Assembly (NCBI GenBank): GCA_020048105.1
Contig: JAIFMW010000218.1
Span: 1 to 35,272, forward strand
Length of the DNA stretch: 35,272 nucleotides
Source: Deltaproteobacteria bacterium
GTDB lineage: Bacteria > Acidobacteriota > Holophagae > Holophagales > Holophagaceae
Direction: 5' to 3'
In this document: one piece after another, positions 16,772 to 23,419 of the stretch
How the letters are laid out: each line of letters opens with the position of its first letter
How positions within the stretch are numbered: position 1 is the first letter of the stretch
The notes under the pieces: model-generated
Database searches by the model: none
What the model was told of the DNA's origin: nothing
The model's input: only the letters and a program-made list of their open reading frames with translations
Translations under genes and position numbers: made by a program

Positions 16772-17653
16772 CTACTCCTGGGAGGGCTTTGGCTTTGGCT
16801 CCCGAATTCCCTTGGATTTCTGACGACTGACTTCAGCCTGCTCCGTGGCGCTGGAAAGTACGACGATCGAAATGCGGCGATTCTGGGAGTCCTTGGGATC
16901 GTGGCCTTCCAGGGGAATGGTGTCTGAATAGCCGGTGGTGCGGCGAACTTGGTCGACTCTTAGTCCTGATGATTCGAGCACGCGCCTGGCCGCATTGGCC
17001 CGTTCCGAACTCAGCTCCCAGTTGGTGTAGGCCTGACTGGCGTACCGCTGGGAATCCGTATGGCCGCCGATGACCACATGGTTGGGTAGCTTGCCCAGTT
17101 CCTGGGCGATCTCCTTGAGAATGGAGAGGGTGTAGGGTTTTACCTTGGAGCTTCCAGAATCGAAGAGTACTTGGGCAGCTTTGTCCTGCACTTGGATGCG
17201 AAGGCCCTCGTCGGTGAAATCCATGGATATCTGGTCTTGGAAGGCCTGCAGGAGCTTGTCTTCCTTGAATGACTTCTCGATGGCGGCGGCGGTTTCCTCC
17301 ATGGCGGCGCGCTCTTTTTCAATGGCGTTGGGATCGGGGCCACCACCATCCCCATCGCCAGGGTTGGGCGACATCCCACGGCCACCGGGCAGGATGCCCT
17401 TGTTGTAGGTTTCGATCATCTCCTTGCCTGACTTGGAATCCCAAAAATCAGGGCCTTCCGAGAAATGCTTGGAGATGGATGCCTTGGTCGCAGGACTGGC
17501 GCTGGCGAGCAGCCACATCAACAAGAAAAAAGCCATCATGGCGGTTACGAGATCGGCATAAGCGACCTTCCAGGCGCCGCCGCTATGACCTGCGGCATGC
17601 CCGCCTTTTTTCTTCTTGATGACGATTTTTACTTCGGGATGCTGTTCGGCCAT
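16772..17653 (-). CDS. motB: flagellar motor stator protein MotB
   Basis: The stator subunit that anchors MotA to peptidoglycan and carries the proton path. A basic cytoplasmic tail (IKKKKGG) precedes one transmembrane helix, WKVAYADLVTAMMAFFLLMW, with the essential Asp34. A plug/linker region follows, including a Gly/Asp/Pro-rich stretch (GDGDGGGPDP), and then an OmpA/MotB peptidoglycan-binding domain with VLFDSGSSKVKP, VIGGHTDSQ, NWELSSERANAARRVLE and DSQNRRISIVV. The length is 293. The ATG at 17653 stands 9 bases after the stop of the mini-ORF described at 17663, with only AGG just before it, so translation may depend on upstream ribosomes. Confidence 0.95.
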   Translation of the reverse strand: MAEQHPEVKIVIKKKKGGHAAGHSGGAWKVAYADLVTAMMAFFLLMWLLASASPATKASISKHFSEGPDFWDSKSGKEMIETYNKGILPGGRGMSPNPGDGDGGGPDPNAIEKERAAMEETAAAIEKSFKEDKLLQAFQDQISMDFTDEGLRIQVQDKAAQVLFDSGSSKVKPYTLSILKEIAQELGKLPNHVVIGGHTDSQRYASQAYTNWELSSERANAARRVLESSGLRVDQVRRTTGYSDTIPLEGHDPKDSQNRRISIVVLSSATEQAEVSRQKSKGIREPKPKPSQE

Positions 17654-17662
17654 GCCTGCTCG

Positions 17663-17693
17663 CTATCTCGGCTTGATCTGGCGAACGACTTCC
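17663..17693. repeat. 31-bp perfect direct repeat, copy in the motA-motB spacer
   Basis: Identical over 31 bases to 17768-17798, with start points 105 bases apart (35 codons, in frame). It repeats the last ten codons and the TAG of motA. Identity at all third positions shows copying of DNA rather than similarity of peptide. Confidence 0.97.
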
Positions 17694-17764
17694 ACTCGAC
17701 AACCGCCTGCGGCGGTTTCGAGGGGCTCCGGGGTGATCATGCAGGAAGAGGCTTCGGTGGTCAT
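17663..17764 (-). CDS. 33-codon mini-ORF between motA and motB with the MotA C-terminal peptide
   Basis: ATG at 17764-17762 stands three bases after the motA stop and in its frame. It opens a 33-codon reading frame starting MTTEASSCMITPEP and ending VEVVRQIKPR, then TAG nine bases before motB. The last nine residues equal the last nine of MotA because the DNA is a perfect copy (see the repeat entry). The geometry would allow termination-reinitiation from motA through to motB. There is no Shine-Dalgarno sequence of its own, so it may be only a by-product of the duplication. Confidence 0.3.
   Translation of the reverse strand: MTTEASSCMITPEPLETAAGGCRVEVVRQIKPR
17695..17722 (-). promoter_or_regulatory. 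12-bp hairpin with one bulged base in the motA-motB spacer
   Basis: CTCGA and AACCGCC pair with GGCGGTT and TCGAG across a three-base loop, with a single unpaired base at 17700. There is no T run after it in the motA-motB direction, so it is not a normal terminator. It could affect mRNA stability or motA:motB stoichiometry. Confidence 0.55.
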
Positions 17765-17767
17765 GGT

Positions 17768-17798
17768 CTATCTCGGCTTGATCTGGCGAACGACTTCC
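17768..17798. repeat. 31-bp perfect direct repeat, copy at the 3' end of motA
   Basis: This copy contains the final codons and stop of motA. Its partner lies at 17663-17693. Flanking bases differ on both sides, so the duplicated unit is just this segment. Confidence 0.97.
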
Positions 17799-18634
17799 TC
17801 TAACTCCTGGGATCCGGGGCGTTCGGCGGAGGGGATGTTGCGCCGGGCGAATTCCACGGCGGTCACGGGTGCGGCACCATTGCCGAAGGATACGAGGCCC
17901 GCGCGCATGGCGTTGAAAAAATGGGATTCGGTGGCGTTCACCTGGTCGATGTTTTTGGCAAGGGGGGCGATGAAACCATACCCGAGGAGAATGCCCAGAA
18001 AGGTGCCCACAAGGGCCGCACCGACCTTGGCACCGATGACGTTGGGTGGCTGATCCAGGAAACCCATCGTGATCACCACGCCCATCACGCAAGCCACGAT
18101 GCCGAAGGCTGGCATGGAATCGGCCAGGGTGTTTACAGCGGTGCCTGGAGAGGCGCTTTCTGCGTGGTGCACGTCCAGATCCATTTCCATGACCTGATCG
18201 ATTTCGTCGATCTTGGCACTGCCGTTGATAAGCAACTTCATGGAATCACAAAAGAAATCCAAGGCGTGATGGTCGTGGACCATTGAGTTGTATTTCTTAA
18301 ATATGTTGGAGCTATGAGGGTCGTTAACGTCCTGCTCCAAGGCCAGAAGACCGCCCTTCTTAATGTTTACGTAGACCTCGTACTGCATCATCAGGGATTC
18401 CATATACACCGCCTTGGTGTATTTGCTGCCCTTCAGAGGCTTTGCGATATTGGCGACCACAGCCTTGATGACGGAGGGTGGGTTGCTGGCCAGGAAGGCT
18501 CCGAGGCCGGCTCCGAAGATGATGGTGCCTTCGGCGGGTAGTGGGTGCAGCAGCACCCCAATGCTGCCGCCTTCCATCAGGTAGCCACCGATCACGGCGG
18601 CAAACACAACGATAAATCCGATGATTACAAACAT
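17768..18634 (-). CDS. motA: flagellar motor stator protein MotA
   Basis: The proton-channel stator subunit, 288 residues. Four transmembrane segments are visible: FVIIGFIVVFAAVIGGYLME at the start, a second near 33-50, and the pair SMPAFGIVACVMGVVITMGF and ALVGTFLGILLGYGFIAPLA. The cytoplasmic loop between them is large and charged (EMDLDVHHAESAS). The conserved Pro in DSMPAFG corresponds to the functional proline of proton-type MotA. The ATG at 18634 follows AAGGAAGGGG at a slightly long distance. A sigma-28-like promoter lies at 18655-18681. motB follows after 114 bp holding a repeat, a mini-ORF and a hairpin. Confidence 0.95.
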   Translation of the reverse strand: MFVIIGFIVVFAAVIGGYLMEGGSIGVLLHPLPAEGTIIFGAGLGAFLASNPPSVIKAVVANIAKPLKGSKYTKAVYMESLMMQYEVYVNIKKGGLLALEQDVNDPHSSNIFKKYNSMVHDHHALDFFCDSMKLLINGSAKIDEIDQVMEMDLDVHHAESASPGTAVNTLADSMPAFGIVACVMGVVITMGFLDQPPNVIGAKVGAALVGTFLGILLGYGFIAPLAKNIDQVNATESHFFNAMRAGLVSFGNGAAPVTAVEFARRNIPSAERPGSQELEEVVRQIKPR

Positions 18635-18654
18635 GAAGAGGGCCCCTTCCTTAA

Positions 18655-18681
18655 CATTCGGCAGATCCCTGGAATGCTTAA
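18655..18681 (-). promoter_or_regulatory. sigma-28 (FliA)-like promoter of motA
   Basis: On the minus strand: TTAAGCAT, 11 bases beginning TCC, then GCCGAATG, against the sigma-28 consensus TAAAGTTT-N11-GCCGATAA. The predicted start is near 18648, just ahead of motA. The element sits entirely between the methyltransferase stop (18684) and the motA start. Motility genes are the expected target. Confidence 0.65.
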
Positions 18682-18683
18682 CT

Positions 18684-19463
18684 CTAGGGTATTTTTGGGA
18701 TCCGGTAGAGCAGAAGGCATGCCCCCGGCCGGCCTGGCAAGGGGATTCGGCGGTCGGGTTTAACCCCAGGAATCTGAAAACTGTGGCTGACCAGAAGGGT
18801 TCCCGGCCTCATTTCGGCACAAGCCTTCTCCCAAAGTGCCCCCATCGGAGCCGGGGAAAGAAAGGCAAAGGCTAGGTCGATTTCCTGAAGGGGAAAATTC
18901 CAAAGGCTACCGGGTTGAATTTTGCAATTTCGCTTCCAAGGCAGACACCGGACCCAGGCAATAAACCAGACCAGAGGTGAGGCTTCGACGCCGATGAAGC
19001 TGGCTTCGGGGCGGCGGCAAGCCAGGGCGGCCAGGGGGCCACCCAGCCCCGCGCCCAGATCCGCAATGCGCCAGGGTTCACCCACGGGGATCAGGGTCAG
19101 GAGTTCATTCCAGGCGGGTGATCCCGAGTTGTACAGCGGTACGCGGGTTAGGATGCCACCGCCGAAAACGAGAAGAAGGACCGCCAGTAGGGAAGGGTAG
19201 ACCCAAACCGAGATCGGATTTCCGAGTTGCCAAGCCAAGGCCATGGGCACCAGGATTTGAAAACCTCGCCACCAAGCTCCCAGGCCCCACCCGGCTGCCA
19301 GGGCGGCGGCTAACAGACCTTGTAGGGCGACCCAAACCCACAAGGGGAGCCGTATGGAGATGATTTGAGCCACGCCGAGGAGCAGCAGGAAACTCAGAAC
19401 TTGAGCCGCCAGCGCTTTTAGCACAGGCGGCCCGGAACCCCAGATGGAACTGATTCTCGACAT
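18684..19463 (-). CDS. membrane-anchored SAM-dependent methyltransferase-like protein
   Basis: A 259-residue protein with four hydrophobic helices (about 18-35, 41-60, 65-82, 88-103) followed by a class I methyltransferase domain. Motif I is IADLGAGLGG (133-142), the acidic end of strand 2 is IGVEASPLV (Glu160), and later strands are DLAFAFLSP and GTLLVSHSF. The substrate is unknown; membrane anchoring suggests lipid, quinone or a membrane protein. It precedes motA on the same strand, but motA has its own promoter. It starts 39 bases after the M28 peptidase gene ends, so those two may be co-transcribed. Confidence 0.8.
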   Translation of the reverse strand: MSRISSIWGSGPPVLKALAAQVLSFLLLLGVAQIISIRLPLWVWVALQGLLAAALAAGWGLGAWWRGFQILVPMALAWQLGNPISVWVYPSLLAVLLLVFGGGILTRVPLYNSGSPAWNELLTLIPVGEPWRIADLGAGLGGPLAALACRRPEASFIGVEASPLVWFIAWVRCLPWKRNCKIQPGSLWNFPLQEIDLAFAFLSPAPMGALWEKACAEMRPGTLLVSHSFQIPGVKPDRRIPLPGRPGACLLLYRIPKIP

Positions 19464-19502
19464 GGAACCTCGGAGACATTGTGACTCGGCTGGCGAGGCG
19501 CC

Positions 19503-20537
19503 TCAGTTTAGCTTTCGTTGCCAGAGATCGGGGCTCCAGCGCACAGAAAAGGGCGCGATCTCTCGGATGGGGGCCAGACTTATCGAGAGGCTCGTTTGGG
19601 CATCCAGGCGCAGAAAGGTCTCCAGGATGGCTTCCACGGTGGCCCAATAAAAGACTTTTGGGATCCGGTCGTAAGTGTCATTCACCGTGTGGTAATAGGG
19701 ATCATCATCACCCACACAGAAGAAGAGAAAGGGAACACCACGATCCAAGAAGGGCCCCTGGTCCGATTGGGCATCGTATTTCTCAAAATCGGGCACCACC
19801 AGCACCTTGGAGGTGGCAAAGCCGCTTAAAAGATGGGGTTTCAAGGATGCCGTAAAGGATGTTCCGCCCACGAAAATCCGACCCTGGGTACCCTGGGCGA
19901 TCATATCCAAATTGAGCACGACCTTGATCTTGGCCAGGGTGATAGGGGCCGGTGGCGCGGAGGCAAAGGCCTCGGAGCCCAATAAACCGGCCTCTTCGCC
20001 ATCGAAGAGGCAGAACACAACGGTGCGGGCGGGGGGATGGTTCTTGAGGTATTCGGCCAGATGAAGGACCGCTGCCGTACCCGAGGCGTTATCGTCTGCG
20101 CCGCACATCACTTGGTTATTTCGAATTCCTATGTGGTCGAAGTGGGCCGTGAGGAGGATGTATTCCGTTGGGAATTGGGCGCCTGGCAAGTAGCCCACTA
20201 CATTGATACCGTTGCCCCGGAGCGAGGTAAAGGCTTGGCGGAAACTTGTTCCAAATTGGGATAGGCCCAAGGTTGTAAACCGCTGTTCGAGCATCGTACG
20301 GGCGGTTTCATTCCCCGCACTGCCAAGCTTTCGGCCTCCCAGTTCCGGGGCGGATAAAGCCTTCAGGTCATCGAGCAGGGGCTGCTGACCCAGGCGGGCG
20401 AGGGTCGGTGTGAAGTCCACTGGGACAGGAGAAATGATTGCCGTGACTGCAGCCGGGCTGCTGCCACCACCGCAAGCGCAGAGCAGAAGGGCTGGCAGCA
20501 AAAGAATTGCAAGGCGTTGCTGAAGTGGGGCGGACAT
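19503..20537 (-). CDS. M28-family zinc aminopeptidase lipoprotein
   Basis: An exported metallopeptidase, 344 residues. The lipoprotein signal ends LLLCAC (Cys22). The M28 zinc ligands are all present in order: AHFDH, GADDNASG, FDGEEAGLLGSEAF (catalytic Glu plus ligand Glu), LNLDMIAQ and YYHTVND. These enzymes release N-terminal amino acids from peptides, and here would act at the outer surface or periplasm. The start is ATG 20537. It is divergent from gluQ with a 76-bp gap. Confidence 0.93.
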   Translation of the reverse strand: MSAPLQQRLAILLLPALLLCACGGGSSPAAVTAIISPVPVDFTPTLARLGQQPLLDDLKALSAPELGGRKLGSAGNETARTMLEQRFTTLGLSQFGTSFRQAFTSLRGNGINVVGYLPGAQFPTEYILLTAHFDHIGIRNNQVMCGADDNASGTAAVLHLAEYLKNHPPARTVVFCLFDGEEAGLLGSEAFASAPPAPITLAKIKVVLNLDMIAQGTQGRIFVGGTSFTASLKPHLLSGFATSKVLVVPDFEKYDAQSDQGPFLDRGVPFLFFCVGDDDPYYHTVNDTYDRIPKVFYWATVEAILETFLRLDAQTSLSISLAPIREIAPFSVRWSPDLWQRKLN

Positions 20538-20613
20538 GGTTCCTTTTTATCAGAGCCAGGTTCGAGTCCAAATGAATCTGTGAAACTGATCCTGAAAGAA
20601 CCCTTGGGGCCCC

Positions 20614-21570
20614 ATGATCAACCCAATCAACCAGGACTCTGTACTACCGCCGCCCGTGGGTCGCTTCGCCCCTTCACCTACGGGCATTCTGCACCTTGGC
20701 AACTTGCGCACGGCATTGGCCTCTTGGCTTTCAGTGAAGGCCAAAGGGGGCGCCTGGGTTCTTCGAATCGAAGATGTGGATCGCAACCGCTGTCGTTGGG
20801 AGCTCGCCGAGCGGCAGATTCGAGATCTTGCCGCCCTGGGCTTGGAGAGTGATGGTCCGATTCTTCGGCAAATGGACCGGGGTGAAACCTATCGCGCCGC
20901 CCTATCCAAACTGCACGCAGATGGGCTCCTTTATGCCTGCGACTGCACGCGGAAGGATCTGGCCCTGATGGCCGCCGCGCCCCATGCTGAAGATGGGCTG
21001 CGGCCCTACCCAGGCACCTGTCGAGATCGCACCCTTACGGAATTGAAACCCGAAGCCATCCGATTTCGGCTCCCCAAAGGTGAAGTCGCTTGGCGGGATG
21101 GGGTGCACGGAGCCCAGGTCGATGATCCCAATCGCCTCACGGGCGATCCTCTGTTGCATCGGCGTGATGGCTGTTTCGCCTACCATCTGGCGGTGGTGGT
21201 TGATGATGGTGCCCAGGGCATCACCGAAATTGTGCGCGGCGTTGATCTGCGCAGCGTAACCGCCACCCAGATCCGTCTTCAGGAAGCGCTCGGAATCCCT
21301 CGGCCCGCCTACGCCCATGTGGCCCTGGTTGCCTCGCCGGACGGCGCGCGCCTGGGTAAGCGCGGTGGAGCTATGGGAATCGAGGAACTGCAAGCCAGCG
21401 GCCTCGCGATTCCTCAGATCCTGGGCTGGCTGGGGCATTCCCTCGGCTGCCTGGATCGGCCCGAACCTTGTATTGCCGAGGATTTACTTCGGGCCTTCGC
21501 CTGGGATCAGGTGCCTGATCAAGGCGTTGAGTTCATTTGCCGCAGGGCGGAAAAGGACTTGGACGCTTGA
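20614..21570 (+). CDS. gluQ: glutamyl-Q tRNA(Asp) synthetase
   Basis: A truncated GluRS paralogue that attaches glutamate to queuosine at position 34 of tRNA-Asp. It has the class I features GRFAPSPTGILHLGN (HIGH-like, 27-30) and RLGKRGGA (KMSKS-like), and zinc ligands Cys109, Cys111, Tyr132 and Cys136 (YACDCTRKD, PYPGTC). It lacks the GluRS anticodon-binding domain, as expected at 318 residues. The start at ATG 20614 follows TTGGGG. The last 52 bases overlap the 3' end of the lipoprotein gene on the other strand. Confidence 0.93.
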   Translation: MINPINQDSVLPPPVGRFAPSPTGILHLGNLRTALASWLSVKAKGGAWVLRIEDVDRNRCRWELAERQIRDLAALGLESDGPILRQMDRGETYRAALSKLHADGLLYACDCTRKDLALMAAAPHAEDGLRPYPGTCRDRTLTELKPEAIRFRLPKGEVAWRDGVHGAQVDDPNRLTGDPLLHRRDGCFAYHLAVVVDDGAQGITEIVRGVDLRSVTATQIRLQEALGIPRPAYAHVALVASPDGARLGKRGGAMGIEELQASGLAIPQILGWLGHSLGCLDRPEPCIAEDLLRAFAWDQVPDQGVEFICRRAEKDLDA

Positions 21571-23228
21571 GAGGATTGAGCGGAGGGCAAGCCCGCCACG
21601 CGGAAGCCACCTTGCGGCGTTCCTGGGGAAGAAAGCATCAGCTGACCCCGCTCTGGAACTGGTTGAGTGAACAACATTTTGGAAGCCCTTTCGAGCGCGA
21701 TGGAGGTCGAGGTGTCACCTCCCATGGAGCCGAATTGACCATGATCGATCTGCACGGAGTTGCCCGAGCGAAAGGCCCAGCGAGCATCCCATCCCGCCAA
21801 ATCCGTAAAATTTGGGATCTGCACATCGTGAGCGCTTCCCCTCAGCCAGCCTTGGCTGAATAGCAGGTACCAATAAACCTGTTCTTGGTGGCTGTTTTGA
21901 CTCAGGGAGAACTGTTGCAACCTGGGTAGTGGGCTCACCGAGGACCAGCGGAGTCGTGGCCGTGGGTAGGGTGCCATCAACCAGTCCACCTGAAGCGGCG
22001 GAACAGGTGTGGGGAAGGTGATCGTTAAAGGCCCTGGCAGGTCTGTGCCACCGCCGTAGATCATCTCGGAATGCTCATTTTCGAAGGCGGCAAAGCCATA
22101 GCCATAGCTGTCGCCAACTTCCCCGTGCGTCGCGGGAAAGGCGGCATAAGAGGTCAACGCCGTGCCCTCTCCCAAGTCGAAATATTGCCCACCAGATGTG
22201 AAATAGCGGACGATGCCCTGAAGGGTGGTACCGCCCCCAATGGGGCCGTAGGTGATGGCCTGGGCGGGTCCTGGATCAAAACCCTCGGTGGTGAAATCCA
22301 CATGGCGCACCGCATCGCCCTTGGCCTCTCGGGCACGCTCCAGAAAAAATCGCGTAGGTGCGTGACTCACAGGATCGCTGAAGGTCCACCCCGCGAAATC
22401 GCCTCGGCCTTGCACTACCCGCGTTTGATAGGCGCTGCTGCTGCCTTCAAAGGGCAGCGTGGCGCCGCTGGTTACGAGGTACCCCGATGCCGAAGCATGC
22501 CCGCGCAGGGCTCCTTCCAGCGCGAAAAAGGTTGGGCTGGGTCCTGGCGGTGGATTGCAAATGAAGTCAACACCCAGCGATCCCGATTCCGCCAAGGTCT
22601 GAAAGAGGTAGTTCATCTGGAAGGATTGAAAGGTGTCGATGGTGCAAACGTAGCCATAGGCGAGGCCGTAGCGACCCGCGGGGTCGGTCACCGCCGCGCG
22701 ATAGGTGCCCCGATTACCTTCCAGAACCCTCCATGGCGCGTCGCCGTCCTTAAAGACCATGAAGGGGAGGTTGGCCGGAGTCGAATTGGTAAAGGTGGAA
22801 ATGGGCAGGAGCCGGGCCACGGGCACGGTCACGGTCAACGGCAGGGCCTTCTCGACGAAATTTCCACGGGCATGAAGGATCAGATTTCGCACGCCTGGGG
22901 CGGCCGAGAGGGGAACCTTCACCGAAACCAGAGCGTTTACCGGCTCAGCCCCGAAAACGAGAGGGGTTGGCGACACGGAGCCTGTTAGATCCGTGCCCTG
23001 CGTATCGAGAAAGAGTTCCGCAGTGCCGGCGTAGCCGTTTAGCGAGTGAACCTTCACCCGGAAGATGCCCGTCGTATCGGGCGCTACGGAGAGCGCCACC
23101 GACTCTCCGCTTAGCTCCACATCGGGCTCTGGAGGCGGAATGATCGGGTCCTGCAGGGCGCACCCAAGGGCCATCACCAAGGCCACACTGCTAACCCATT
23201 TTTGGAGGTTGCTCCGGATGACCTTCAT
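21519..23228 (-). CDS. large lipoprotein of unknown function
   Basis: A 569-residue exported lipoprotein: signal peptide with MALGC (Cys23), then a Pro-rich linker (PIIPPPEPDVELSG). About residues 30-140 look like one or two Ig-like beta domains (SVALSVAPDTTGIFRVKVHS, VSVKVPLSAAPGVRNLILHA), followed by a beta-rich remainder with many Gly/Tyr/Trp. The Ig-like part may be a stalk and the rest a surface domain; no enzyme motif is seen. The ATG at 23228 with GGAG upstream gives the lipoprotein signal; the longer frame to 23357 does not. The C-terminus overlaps the end of gluQ antisense by 52 bases. Confidence 0.8.
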   Translation of the reverse strand: MKVIRSNLQKWVSSVALVMALGCALQDPIIPPPEPDVELSGESVALSVAPDTTGIFRVKVHSLNGYAGTAELFLDTQGTDLTGSVSPTPLVFGAEPVNALVSVKVPLSAAPGVRNLILHARGNFVEKALPLTVTVPVARLLPISTFTNSTPANLPFMVFKDGDAPWRVLEGNRGTYRAAVTDPAGRYGLAYGYVCTIDTFQSFQMNYLFQTLAESGSLGVDFICNPPPGPSPTFFALEGALRGHASASGYLVTSGATLPFEGSSSAYQTRVVQGRGDFAGWTFSDPVSHAPTRFFLERAREAKGDAVRHVDFTTEGFDPGPAQAITYGPIGGGTTLQGIVRYFTSGGQYFDLGEGTALTSYAAFPATHGEVGDSYGYGFAAFENEHSEMIYGGGTDLPGPLTITFPTPVPPLQVDWLMAPYPRPRLRWSSVSPLPRLQQFSLSQNSHQEQVYWYLLFSQGWLRGSAHDVQIPNFTDLAGWDARWAFRSGNSVQIDHGQFGSMGGDTSTSIALERASKMLFTQPVPERGQLMLSSPGTPQGGFRVAGLPSAQSSQASKSFSALRQMNSTP

Positions 23229-23361
23229 CGACGCTGCTCCGGCAGATTGTTCTTTTTGAGCGCTGGTGTCACTACCGTACCACCGCAGCTGTCGGCTGAA
23301 GGAGCCAATCTGGCCATGCTCTTTTCCTTCGCCGTCGGGGTTGGCGATGGGGCGCACTAGG

Positions 23362-23388
23362 TTTAGCTTTCCGGGAAGAGGCCGATGC
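23362..23388 (+). promoter_or_regulatory. sigma-28-like promoter of the 590-residue exported protein
   Basis: TTTAGCTT, 11 bases beginning TCC, then GCCGATGC, against TAAAGTTT-N11-GCCGATAA. The predicted start is near 23395, about 25 bases before the ATG. The form matches the motA promoter closely, including the TCC that follows the first box. Confidence 0.55.
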
Positions 23389-23419
23389 CGTCAAACTGGA
23401 TAAAACCTTAGGAGCTGAT

